DNA of 64,000 nucleotides from an uncultured Draconibacterium sp. GTDB lineage: Bacteria; Bacteroidota; Bacteroidia; Bacteroidales; Prolixibacteraceae. The notes beneath the pieces are model-generated. The model was not told the origin of the DNA and searched no databases. It saw only the letters and a program-made list of their open reading frames with translations. The translations under genes were made by a program, and so were the position numbers. Position 1 is the first letter of the stretch, and each line of letters opens with the position of its first letter. The DNA lies in contig NZ_OY781365.1 of assembly GCF_963676815.1 (NCBI RefSeq), positions 4,932,501 to 4,996,500 of the forward strand, written 5' to 3'. Positions 43,620 to 52,158 of the stretch are shown here, in pieces.

Positions 43620-44029
43620 TTTATTTCTTCCTCCAAATCAGCAGGATATTCAACTTGCCCTTTAATCGTTAGTTTGGCCGGGGAATCTTTTCCGTTAAAA
43701 TAAACAGAAATCTCTTTATGAAACATACCTGGAAAATCAGCCTCGTATTTAATCTTAATTTCCCCACTATCATTTGGTTTTACCGGCTTTTTTGTCCACT
43801 CCGGTACCGTACAACCACACGATGTTTTAACATCAAAAATAACTAAGGGGCTTTTGCCCGGATTCGTGAATTTGAAACTATATACAGCCTCTCTTTTGTA
43901 TGGTAATTCGTTAAAGTTGTATTTCGTGTTTTCAAAATGAATACATGAATCATTCTTTGTATTTCGTGTACTACATGAACCGATTGCTAATACCAGCATT
44001 GGTATCAAAAATAGTCTTAGAATATTCAT
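43616..44029 (-). CDS. DUF1573 lipoprotein
   Basis: The 137-residue protein has a lipoprotein signal (lipid cysteine in AIGSC, residue 19) and one DUF1573 domain, an immunoglobulin-like fold with the typical TSCGCT turn and a GEIKIKYEADFPG segment. The function of the family is unknown. It overlaps the signal peptidase start by 4 bases, which suggests a paired role at the membrane surface. It is 225 bases after the CxxC protein of unit 1. Confidence 0.88.
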   Translation of the reverse strand: MNILRLFLIPMLVLAIGSCSTRNTKNDSCIHFENTKYNFNELPYKREAVYSFKFTNPGKSPLVIFDVKTSCGCTVPEWTKKPVKPNDSGEIKIKYEADFPGMFHKEISVYFNGKDSPAKLTIKGQVEYPADLEEEIK

Positions 44030-44254
44030 TTCTTTTAAATTTTAATTTTGCTACTGCTGAACTAAGTACCTGACAAAAATTTGTATATCCCAATATCATC
44101 CTGAAAGTAAGCGTTTAGCAGCACTGTTGCATATTTCTCACAAAATGACTTGGTAGTTTATTTTTGTAAGGTGTTGGAATTCAGTAATTTGAGTAGATTT
44201 CATGGTGCCTATTGTGCTGATAATAAGTTATTTAAATTTTGTCATGTAGAAAGA

Positions 44255-44824
44255 CTACGGAATTAGAATTTCATGAAATCTCATGAAATCTTTATCACAA
44301 TAATACATTGCTAAGATTTGAAAGTTGCTGTTAATAACTGCGACAAGAGGGAGACCGTCATCTTCGTTTTTAAATAGGGTTGCTCTACTTGATATATTAT
44401 ATATTTCGGCTTCTTCTATTTGCTCTCCAAATAGCTTAATTTGTCTATTATTCCCAAACTTTGTAATCAAAAGATATTCTTTTGAATTACTAATGGTTTT
44501 TAATATTTCCACTTGATCTTTCAAACAATCAAAACAGTTTGTATTGGAAAATCGGAAAATATAGTTTATATCATTGGTCAACAGGTTCGATAACAGAAAG
44601 TTTCCAGATATAGACGAAACTGTACAATCATTTAATTCTTTACCTATCATTATATTTGAACAATAGATAGTTTCTAACAACTTTCCACGCTCTTTATTCA
44701 AGTTTTCAATTATTTTTGATTTTTGATCAAGCTTCTTTTGTGTATTTAGCATATATAAATGTATGCAAGTTATGCATCCGGTAGTAAAGAGTGCAATTAT
44801 AAGAATTTGTCTGATTTTAATCAT
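44255..44824 (-). CDS. Membrane-anchored CxxC thioredoxin-like protein, unit 1
   Basis: The 189-residue protein has an N-terminal membrane helix (residues 7-26) and a periplasmic domain with a thioredoxin-like order: strand, then CFDCL (CxxC), helix, and a later PLVAVIN strand that holds the cis-proline position. It overlaps the propeller gene by 8 bases. Paralogues stand at 55695 and 58406 in the same place. I infer that it forms or breaks disulfides in the cysteine-rich peptides; reduction or isomerisation are both possible. Confidence 0.7.
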   Translation of the reverse strand: MIKIRQILIIALFTTGCITCIHLYMLNTQKKLDQKSKIIENLNKERGKLLETIYCSNIMIGKELNDCTVSSISGNFLLSNLLTNDINYIFRFSNTNCFDCLKDQVEILKTISNSKEYLLITKFGNNRQIKLFGEQIEEAEIYNISSRATLFKNEDDGLPLVAVINSNFQILAMYYCDKDFMRFHEILIP

Positions 44825-45917
44825 CTGATCTGAATTTATAATTGAATATTATAGGGTTACTATTGGCATTGATCAATTGTTTATCTATAAGATGCTTAAA
44901 GGAGTTGGGATTATCTAAAACAATGCCTGGCTCAATTGTTGAATAGAATTTCGAATTGTAGTAACAATGTGGAGGTCGAAATGCAATTTTCTCAGACGAA
45001 ATTTTTTTATACAAAATAAAACTATCTTTATCCATGTCAATAATACCGACATTGTATTTAGCTTTATTGAGTATTTGAATATATATATATCTATCTCCAA
45101 CAACATATCTTTGCAAAAGGCAATGTTCTGAATAGTTCTGAAAAAATAATTCACTACTATTTGCAATGTCTAATGGTGTATAATTCCCGTCAAAATCAAA
45201 TAAATACTTCTTCTCAAATTCATTTTTTATCTTTTCATAAATGACTTTGTTAAAAATATCTAAGTAATATAGCCCCTTCTTGTTGTGCAATATTGGGTTA
45301 TCAACAGGATGTAGAAAGTCGCAATGATCTGAATAATAAAATAATTTCTTTTCGTCAAAATTATTATCATAAGTAAATATAGAATATTTATCAGAATTTC
45401 CCTTAAGGTTATTAGTGTATAAATAATAACTATGCTTATAGATACATAAGTTTTGGAAGAAATTCTTTTTTGAAAGTTTTTTACTTTTTATAAACTCACC
45501 GTTTAAATTGTATATCAATAAATTTCTATTATTATCTAATAAAACAATCTCATCTTTTGCCTCGTCAATTGAAAAATCAGTGATTTGAATATATTCCTGT
45601 GGTCCCTTCCCTTGTTCTCCAATTGTTTGAATAAACTTACCAGTTAGCTCAAAAACAAAAAGTTTTTTTGAGCTACTCTTATCCAGGATATATAATTTAT
45701 CGTTACTTATGAGCATTTTATCAATGCGACCAATTAAACAACTTGAGTTCGTTTCTAATGGGATATATTGAACATTTGTAATCAAATCATTAGTAGTTAT
45801 TTGATCAATAGTATTATCAAATACCTTTATTGATTTTGTATCAGTATTATTTATTGAATGTTCAGAACATTCAATAAATAGGATTGATATAATAAGTAAG
45901 CATATGTTTTTTAGCAT
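44817..45917 (-). CDS. Six-bladed beta-propeller lipoprotein, unit 1
   Basis: The 366-residue protein has a lipoprotein signal (MLKNICLLIISILFIEC, lipid cysteine at residue 17). It then shows repeated blade segments of the 6-bladed propeller family, including the highly typical YIPLETNSSCLIGRIDKM, YILDKSSSKKLFVF and GKGPQEYIQITDF. I chose the ATG at 45917 because the longer frame starts before the lipoprotein signal and crosses a hairpin. Function is unknown; propellers of this family are common next to NVEALA-like peptides. Paralogues lie at 56302 and 59012. Confidence 0.85.
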   Translation of the reverse strand: MLKNICLLIISILFIECSEHSINNTDTKSIKVFDNTIDQITTNDLITNVQYIPLETNSSCLIGRIDKMLISNDKLYILDKSSSKKLFVFELTGKFIQTIGEQGKGPQEYIQITDFSIDEAKDEIVLLDNNRNLLIYNLNGEFIKSKKLSKKNFFQNLCIYKHSYYLYTNNLKGNSDKYSIFTYDNNFDEKKLFYYSDHCDFLHPVDNPILHNKKGLYYLDIFNKVIYEKIKNEFEKKYLFDFDGNYTPLDIANSSELFFQNYSEHCLLQRYVVGDRYIYIQILNKAKYNVGIIDMDKDSFILYKKISSEKIAFRPPHCYYNSKFYSTIEPGIVLDNPNSFKHLIDKQLINANSNPIIFNYKFRSDD

Positions 45918-45935
45918 TGTTGAAAAATATTTTAA

Positions 45936-45979
45936 TTTTAAAAAATAGGTAGTCCGATAATTCTTTGATCGGACTACCT
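45936..45979 (-). terminator. Hairpin between peptide 1 and propeller 1 genes
   Basis: A perfect 12-base stem AGGTAGTCCGAT (45947-45958 with 45968-45979) is followed on the minus strand by ATTTTTTAAAA. It starts 15 bases after the peptide stop codon. As a partial terminator it would let the cell make much more peptide than propeller; it may also protect the peptide message from decay. Confidence 0.8.
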
Positions 45980-45993
45980 TATTGATAGATAAC

Positions 45994-46293
45994 CTAGCAG
46001 CTACAACCAGGGAAACAAGAGGTACTGCTACATGATGAAAGATCTCCAAATTCGCTTTGGACACAATTTGTTTTCATATTGCACCATTCCCAATTCAATC
46101 CAGAGCCTTTTGTGCAACTACAGTACGTTTTAAAATATTTAGTACTACTTCCTTCTGGATCAGCGTTAGCTGATTGAATTAATGCAGAGAAGCTTAAGTT
46201 GGTTATAGCTTGGGAGTCAGCTTTAATGGTAATATTAAAAACCAACAATCCCATAAGTAGAAAGCCAAATATTAAATTGATTTTATTTTTCAT
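45994..46293 (-). CDS. NVEALA-like secreted peptide precursor 1 (eight cysteines)
   Basis: The 99-residue precursor has an N-terminal hydrophobic segment (residues 6-22), a linker with ITNLSFSAL, and a predicted cut after SANA (residue 44), giving a mature part of about 55 residues that starts DPEGS. The mature part holds eight cysteines, including YCSC and a C-terminal PGCSC, which could form four disulfides. The long leader with a late AxA site matches the NVEALA-type precursors of Bacteroidota. It is followed by a hairpin and the propeller gene of unit 1. Activity is unknown. Confidence 0.75.
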   Translation of the reverse strand: MKNKINLIFGFLLMGLLVFNITIKADSQAITNLSFSALIQSANADPEGSSTKYFKTYCSCTKGSGLNWEWCNMKTNCVQSEFGDLSSCSSTSCFPGCSC

Positions 46294-46465
46294 TTTATAA
46301 TTTATTAAATTCGATATATATATTTTTGTCTGCTGTATCCTTTCACAGGCAGGGTGCCGCAGCTCCCCGGAAAAAATTCTATACCTTTACTCGCGAAAGG
46401 AGCAGCTACCAGAACTGATGTTTAAGTAGCAGTGAGTATTGGTATGTGTAGTTTTCTCCTTTCAT

Positions 46466-49400
46466 TTATATTTTCTTTCGTACCAAATAATAATAGCAAA
46501 GAGGCACAAAATAAAGGCTTACCAACGTTCCAATGGCCATTCCTCCAATTACAGTAACTGCCAGAGGTTGTTGAAGCCGAGACCCCATGTCGTTGCCAAA
46601 CAGAAAAGGAACCATGGCCAGGATGGTTGTGGCACTGGTCATAATAATTGGTTTTAAACGGCGTGTACCGCCCAAATGAATCGCTTCCATAATCGGTATC
46701 CTGCTTTTTAATAAGCGGTTGATGGTGTCAATTTTCAGAATCGAATCATTGATAATAATCCCGGTCATCACTATTATTCCAATAAAAGCCATCAGGTTCA
46801 GGCTGTTACCCGTCAGCCAGAGTAAAACTAAAGCTCCGCCAATATCGATCGGGAGTTCAATCAATACAATGAGAGGTTGTACCAGCGACTCAAACTGAGC
46901 TGCCAGAATAAAATAAAGCAGGAGAAGTGCCACCAGTAAAATAATCATCATTTCCCGGAACAGGAAGGTGTTTTCAATCAAACTGCCTCTAACTTCCATG
47001 TCAATTAGTGGAAATTCTTTTAAGGTATTTTTATAAGCTGCCACTATAGCGTCGGCTTCTTTTTGTGAAGCATTATAACTTAAGGCGATGTATATATCCG
47101 ACTTCCCGCCCTGTAATACTTTATAGTCCACGCCCTCCTGAACACTTACCAGAGAAGAAAGCGGGATATATTCTTTATTTTCAGACCAAACGCGGGTTGA
47201 TTGAATAATCTGATCGATCGATTTCTCCTGACCGGATAAGAATACAGGGACTTCAGTTTGTCCCTGTTTCAGGGTGAATACCTGTAACTGGTTAAATGCT
47301 TTTCGTAATACAGAAACCAACTCGTTAACAGGTACGCGGTAGAGTAGTAGTTTTTCGTAATCGGGAACAATCCTGAAAAAGTTCTGAAGCCTTAATCTGT
47401 TGTTCATATAACTACCACTACTTGCAGCCACTTTTGATGTTATTTGCGAAACCACTTCCGGCAAAGGTGGCTCATTGTTATTTTTGCCCGACAGCCGAAT
47501 CTCGAGAGGTGCAGAATTGCTACTAAAGACTTTTTCGAATAAATTTGGCGGAGGGGTGGCGTTAATAATGGCTTCGGGATATTTTGCCTTGCAGAACGAC
47601 TCAAATTGTTTTGTTATCTGTTTCAGTTTATTTTCATTCTTACCTTTAATGTAAAGTTGTGTTTCGGAAGCTCCCTGCCTGTTTGTGGCATCGAGTAAAA
47701 AATCCTGGGGCCCAACCATTACCGATGAACTCACAAGAAGCGAATCGCAGGAAGTTAAGAAACTGGTAATTCGTTTTTGGTTCTCATTCACCGTGATGTT
47801 CCGGTTCCAGTCCACCGAAATAATCACTTCTGTTTGTTTAAGGCCGGGAAATTTTTCTTTCCTGATGGAGGTAAACACAACACATCCGGCGATAATAAAC
47901 AAAGCTGCACCGAAAAATATGATCACATGATTTCGAAATACGAAATCGAAACTTTTGGAATACGAATCCTCAATATGGCTGTAGAGGCGGATTTTATCCA
48001 ATACATTTTGCTTCACTTTACGACCAGAGCGATTTCTTTCTTTGTAGAAAAGACGGAAATATACCGGAATAAGTGTAAAAGACACCAATAGCGAAACACC
48101 TAAACCTATAACCACCGCCATGGCCTGATCGTAAAACAACGCTCCTGAAATACCACTTAAAAAAACAAGGGGTACAAAAACAGCACAAGTAGTAAGTACA
48201 GAACTGATTAAAGGGCGGATAACCTCATTGGTTCCCTTAATACAGGCTTTAAAAACCGTATCACCTTTCTCGCGGTACTGCACAATATTGTCAATCACAA
48301 TAATTGAATTGTCAATCATCATTCCTACTCCCAGTATTAATCCGGAAAGGGAAATTATATTGATGGAGATATTGAGAAGGAAGAAACACAACAAGCTGAT
48401 GGTTAAACTTACCGGTACTGATATTCCAATGAGCAGTGGTGATCTCAGATCCTTCAGAAATAGAAACATGATCAGGAAAGCCAGCAAACCACCAATGAAC
48501 AATCCAAACTTTAAGTTCCCCAGTGAATAATCAAGCAGCTCAGTCTGATTTCGTTCAACAACAAATTTCAGGTTAGGGTAGTCCTCGTTTAGTACCTTTA
48601 TCAGATCGTTAGAATTTTCTTTTAATGAAGCGATGCGTGCATTCGACTTTTTAATCACTCCCATTGCCACCGAGCGTTTGTTACCCGAAAGATATATCCC
48701 ATGATCCTGAGCAGGCCGGATACTAATTGTGGCAAGATCTCTCAGTTTGAAAATACGTTGCCCTACATGAATATAAAGATTTTCAATATCGTTCCGGTCT
48801 TTCAACAACGAAGCATAGCGCACATTAAATTCATAAAGACCACTTCTGACTTTAATATTTCCTACTGAATAATTATTGCTTTCAAGTGCTTTCGTAAAGG
48901 TTGACCGGTCAATTCCCAATGAGCGTAATTTCTCGATATCTGCCTGAATAACAATCTCTGGTGTTTCGGTTCCGCTGATATCAACCATTGCAACTTCGGG
49001 CAGTTGTTCAATCCGTTTTTTAATTACCTGTTCGCAAAACTGGCTTAACTCCATAAAACGGTTTTCTTCCAATGAGTCTTTTAAACTAACATTGAGATAA
49101 AACACCGGAATATCGGTTGGTGAAGTTTTTATAACCCTGGGGCGAGCTGTTTCTTTGGGGAGCATATGCATCAATGCGTCAATCTTCTCATTCACTTCAA
49201 TAAATGCATAATTAATATTTGTTCCGTAGTTAAACCTCAGGCGGATATATGCATGTCCGTTTGATGCGGAACTTTCAATGTCATTCAGATGTGTTGTTTG
49301 CAAGAGTTGTCTGCGAACCCGGCTTACAAATTGCTCTTCCATTTCACGCACCGGTTTGTCGGGCACATCCACTTTTACCAATATCTCGGGAATATCGATC

Positions 49401-49510
49401 TCAGGCATCAGCGATACCGGGATGAAATTTGTGGCAGCCAAACTCATCACAATAAATGCGATTAGTGTAACGGTTACCGCAATAGGGCGTTGTATCAGAA
49501 ATTTTACCAT
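46466..49510 (-). CDS. RND efflux permease A (HAE1-like)
   Basis: The 1014-residue protein has the twofold RND layout: helix 1, a large periplasmic domain, helices 2-6 and a repeat of the same. Helix 4 carries a VGMMIDNSIIVIDN segment, with Asp then Asn at the place of the proton-relay pair Asp407-Asp408 of AcrB; Asp-Asn is common in this family. It lies 13 bases after the TolC gene and forms an operon with permease B, the adaptor and TolC. Two different permeases in one operon recall MdtB-MdtC heterotrimers. I infer that it exports products of the island, but a drug or bile-salt role is also possible. Confidence 0.9.
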   Translation of the reverse strand: MVKFLIQRPIAVTVTLIAFIVMSLAATNFIPVSLMPEIDIPEILVKVDVPDKPVREMEEQFVSRVRRQLLQTTHLNDIESSASNGHAYIRLRFNYGTNINYAFIEVNEKIDALMHMLPKETARPRVIKTSPTDIPVFYLNVSLKDSLEENRFMELSQFCEQVIKKRIEQLPEVAMVDISGTETPEIVIQADIEKLRSLGIDRSTFTKALESNNYSVGNIKVRSGLYEFNVRYASLLKDRNDIENLYIHVGQRIFKLRDLATISIRPAQDHGIYLSGNKRSVAMGVIKKSNARIASLKENSNDLIKVLNEDYPNLKFVVERNQTELLDYSLGNLKFGLFIGGLLAFLIMFLFLKDLRSPLLIGISVPVSLTISLLCFFLLNISINIISLSGLILGVGMMIDNSIIVIDNIVQYREKGDTVFKACIKGTNEVIRPLISSVLTTCAVFVPLVFLSGISGALFYDQAMAVVIGLGVSLLVSFTLIPVYFRLFYKERNRSGRKVKQNVLDKIRLYSHIEDSYSKSFDFVFRNHVIIFFGAALFIIAGCVVFTSIRKEKFPGLKQTEVIISVDWNRNITVNENQKRITSFLTSCDSLLVSSSVMVGPQDFLLDATNRQGASETQLYIKGKNENKLKQITKQFESFCKAKYPEAIINATPPPNLFEKVFSSNSAPLEIRLSGKNNNEPPLPEVVSQITSKVAASSGSYMNNRLRLQNFFRIVPDYEKLLLYRVPVNELVSVLRKAFNQLQVFTLKQGQTEVPVFLSGQEKSIDQIIQSTRVWSENKEYIPLSSLVSVQEGVDYKVLQGGKSDIYIALSYNASQKEADAIVAAYKNTLKEFPLIDMEVRGSLIENTFLFREMMIILLVALLLLYFILAAQFESLVQPLIVLIELPIDIGGALVLLWLTGNSLNLMAFIGIIVMTGIIINDSILKIDTINRLLKSRIPIMEAIHLGGTRRLKPIIMTSATTILAMVPFLFGNDMGSRLQQPLAVTVIGGMAIGTLVSLYFVPLCYYYLVRKKI

Positions 49511-49523
49511 TGTATCTGTTTCG

Positions 49524-51014
49524 TTAAATATCGGTCTCTAAAAGAGATTCAAATTCGGCCGACAGGTTTTTTCCTGTCTCAAAATCATATAAACAAAGCT
49601 GCCTGATTGTATAATAGAAATACCAGTAGTTGCGCAATGCATTCAGGTATTGATTTCGGGCCGCATACATGGAACGATAGGATTCGTTAATTGATAATAC
49701 ATCCGTTTTACCAAGCGAAAAGAGCTCCTGAGTTGCCTCATAGGCGCTTCGGGAAATTGAATCAGCCTTTGCTGCCGAATTGAGTTCACCTTGTTTAATA
49801 TTGAAATCATTTACTTTTTTGATGACTTCAATGGTTAGTTGTTCTTTCGTTTTTTGGTTTTCACGCTCGGTAAGTTCCTTATTAAGCTCTGCCCGTTGAA
49901 TCTGCCGTTTGTTTTCCTTCCAGTCGAGAATTGGAATATTAATGGCAACACGCAGATTTTGCCGGTCGAGTAATTCCTGAAAAGCCTCGGATAGAACCTC
50001 TTTATTTTGATTAAAACCTAATCCGGCCTCTAAACTAATATCGTAGATTTGCCGCTTGGCTGCAAGCAACTGTTTTTGAACCTCAAGTAATCGCTGAGCC
50101 AGTCCATGACTGTCAGGATTATTTTTTGCAGCCAAATCCCAGGCGAGATTGGGGTCTACATATTGAAGTTGAACATGATCTGGCGGAATACAGTGGATAT
50201 TTGTTTCAAGCGACAACTCCAGAAATTCACAAAAGTCAAGCCGGCTGCTTTCCAGTTGATTTTTCGCCCGCTCAACACTAATTCCCGCATTTACTTGTTT
50301 TAACTCAAGGTTCAACAAATTATCACGTGAAATTGCACCAATCTTCCCTCTTTTTTTTCCAATCTCCAGAAGCGTGTTTGCATTTTCAAGATTTAAAAGT
50401 GCAATTTCGTGCTCCATTTGTGCCGAAAGCATAGCAAAAAACAGGCTAACAGTTTTTACTGCAATCTGTTCGCTTTGCTCGATCAACACCAATTTGGCCT
50501 GTTCAAATTTTAAGGGTTCAACTTTCGATTTCCATTTAAAATCGTTGATTCGCGAAAAATTTTGCCGGTACGTGATACTTAAGGGAGTAGATATATAGTG
50601 AAGATTATTGTTATTCTCACTTCCAAATTCCTGGCTTCTCATCAGGCTGGTGTAAACACTTACATTTCCCCCGGTAAGTCCTATATTCTGATTAATTCCA
50701 AGATTGTAATCCGAAGTTAAACGTTGTATTTCTACCGGCTCATATTGCATTTTCTCCGAATTATATTCTTCAATAATACTCCGGCTATAATTGAACGGAG
50801 TAAGCCCAAGTACAAGATGAGGCTTCATCTCTGATAAAAAATCCATATGATTTAGTTCTTTTACGCGGTACATATTTTTTGCCCGAAACATATCAATCGA
50901 TGATTTCTGAGCAATTTGAATGGCTTGATCAAGTGTGAGTTCCATTGGTTGCCCTGAAGCATTTTGAATAAAAAACAGTGTTGTAAACAAGAGTATAAAC
51001 AGGCTGTGTTTCAT
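49524..51014 (-). CDS. TolC-family outer-membrane channel
   Basis: The 496-residue protein has a signal peptide ending near ASGQ (residue 21) and two repeats of long coiled-coil helices, as in TolC-type channels. Near the start it carries LTLDQAIQIAQKSS and in the second half a QRAELNKELTERENQK helix. It would be a trimeric exit duct for the RND pair. The gene follows the adaptor gene by 46 bases and precedes permease A by 13 bases. Confidence 0.88.
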   Translation of the reverse strand: MKHSLFILLFTTLFFIQNASGQPMELTLDQAIQIAQKSSIDMFRAKNMYRVKELNHMDFLSEMKPHLVLGLTPFNYSRSIIEEYNSEKMQYEPVEIQRLTSDYNLGINQNIGLTGGNVSVYTSLMRSQEFGSENNNNLHYISTPLSITYRQNFSRINDFKWKSKVEPLKFEQAKLVLIEQSEQIAVKTVSLFFAMLSAQMEHEIALLNLENANTLLEIGKKRGKIGAISRDNLLNLELKQVNAGISVERAKNQLESSRLDFCEFLELSLETNIHCIPPDHVQLQYVDPNLAWDLAAKNNPDSHGLAQRLLEVQKQLLAAKRQIYDISLEAGLGFNQNKEVLSEAFQELLDRQNLRVAINIPILDWKENKRQIQRAELNKELTERENQKTKEQLTIEVIKKVNDFNIKQGELNSAAKADSISRSAYEATQELFSLGKTDVLSINESYRSMYAARNQYLNALRNYWYFYYTIRQLCLYDFETGKNLSAEFESLLETDI

Positions 51015-51060
51015 GGATATATCTTTATTGGTTGTTAAAGTTTCTATTTATGTGATTACT

Positions 51061-52122
51061 CTAGTTGCTCATTTTTACCACGGGTGCCAGGTGGCTGAGG
51101 TTAAAATTTCCATCAACAATCACTTCTTCTCCCGGTTTAATGTCTTCTCCGTTCAGGGTACAGAATTGTGAATTCTCTTCATTTACATTTACGTAGCGCC
51201 AATGAGCTGTGTCGTTTTTGCATACAAAAACCACTTTTCGCTCCTGTCTTAGGGTGACAGCACTTTTTGGAACAATCAACTGATTAGGAACTGCATCGCG
51301 AACGATTACCTTTACATTCATCCCTTCTGTTATTCTTCCTGAGTTATTGGGGACAACCGCTTTCGCCAGCACCATACCTGCGTCGTTCACCATTGGGTTA
51401 ATGGCCGAAATATAGCCCTCTATAGTATCATTGTCGAAAGCATAAGGTATTACCCGCAATGGCATCCTTTGTTTCAATTTTGCAGCTTCGCTTTCCAATA
51501 CCGGAAATTCAACCTCGAATGAGGCATCATCAATCAGGGTACAAAAGTCTTTGTATTGGCTGGTGCGGTTAAAAGGCTTTGCTTCCAGTCCGGCTACTAC
51601 TCCCTGAAATGGTGCAACAATGTTAGTTTTATGTAATTTAATTAAAGCCAGTTCTTTTTCGCTTACCGCATCCGAATAGCCCGACCGGATAAGTGCAATT
51701 TTCATCATGGGAGCAGGTACCGAGAGCGAATCTTTCAAGTCGTATCCCATGCCAATCAAGGCATCCTCCAGCTGAAGCCTGCTTTTGTCCAGGGTTCTGC
51801 AAGCCCTCTCGAAATTGTATTTTTGATTAATGTCGTCTAAAACCGACAAAACTTGCCCTTTACTCACGCGCTGCCCGTTTTTCACATCAACCGAGCGGAT
51901 CTCCTCATCCAGTTCAAATTTTAAAGTAGCACGCCGAACCGCTTTAAGTTTGCCATTGCTTTCAAACTCCCGGAAGAAAGTGGCTCTCCGGGCAAATCCC
52001 GTAACCACGATGTTTTGATCCTCAAAACTATTCATTCTTGCAAATTGCTTTTGCTCTTCGGCTTTATTGTTACAGCTCGTAAATACGGCTAAACAAATCA
52101 GGCTAATAATCAGGTTTCTCAT
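51061..52122 (-). CDS. RND periplasmic adaptor (membrane fusion) lipoprotein
   Basis: The 353-residue protein has a lipoprotein signal (lipid cysteine in VFTSC, residue 17). The order is membrane-proximal strand, lipoyl half (VDVKNGQRVSKGQVLSVLD), short helical hairpin, second lipoyl half (HKTNIVAPFQGVVAGL) and beta-barrel domain with VPKSAVTLRQERKVVFV. It joins the permeases to TolC. The helical hairpin is short, as in adaptors of HAE-type pumps. It is 36 bases after permease B. Confidence 0.9.
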   Translation of the reverse strand: MRNLIISLICLAVFTSCNNKAEEQKQFARMNSFEDQNIVVTGFARRATFFREFESNGKLKAVRRATLKFELDEEIRSVDVKNGQRVSKGQVLSVLDDINQKYNFERACRTLDKSRLQLEDALIGMGYDLKDSLSVPAPMMKIALIRSGYSDAVSEKELALIKLHKTNIVAPFQGVVAGLEAKPFNRTSQYKDFCTLIDDASFEVEFPVLESEAAKLKQRMPLRVIPYAFDNDTIEGYISAINPMVNDAGMVLAKAVVPNNSGRITEGMNVKVIVRDAVPNQLIVPKSAVTLRQERKVVFVCKNDTAHWRYVNVNEENSQFCTLNGEDIKPGEEVIVDGNFNLSHLAPVVKMSN

Positions 52123-52158
52123 CGTTATATTTTTTCTTTTTTTTTGAATCTTTTCGGT

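Noticed and set aside
46320..46440. GC-rich stems upstream of precursor 1 that look like a riboswitch
   Set aside because: Several short pairings are possible but no known aptamer pattern fits, and the apparent likeness to the region before precursor 2 is not clear.
48575..48602. TAGGGT inside permease A
   Set aside because: It is in coding sequence, lacks the TGTAT block and is on the opposite strand to all genes there.
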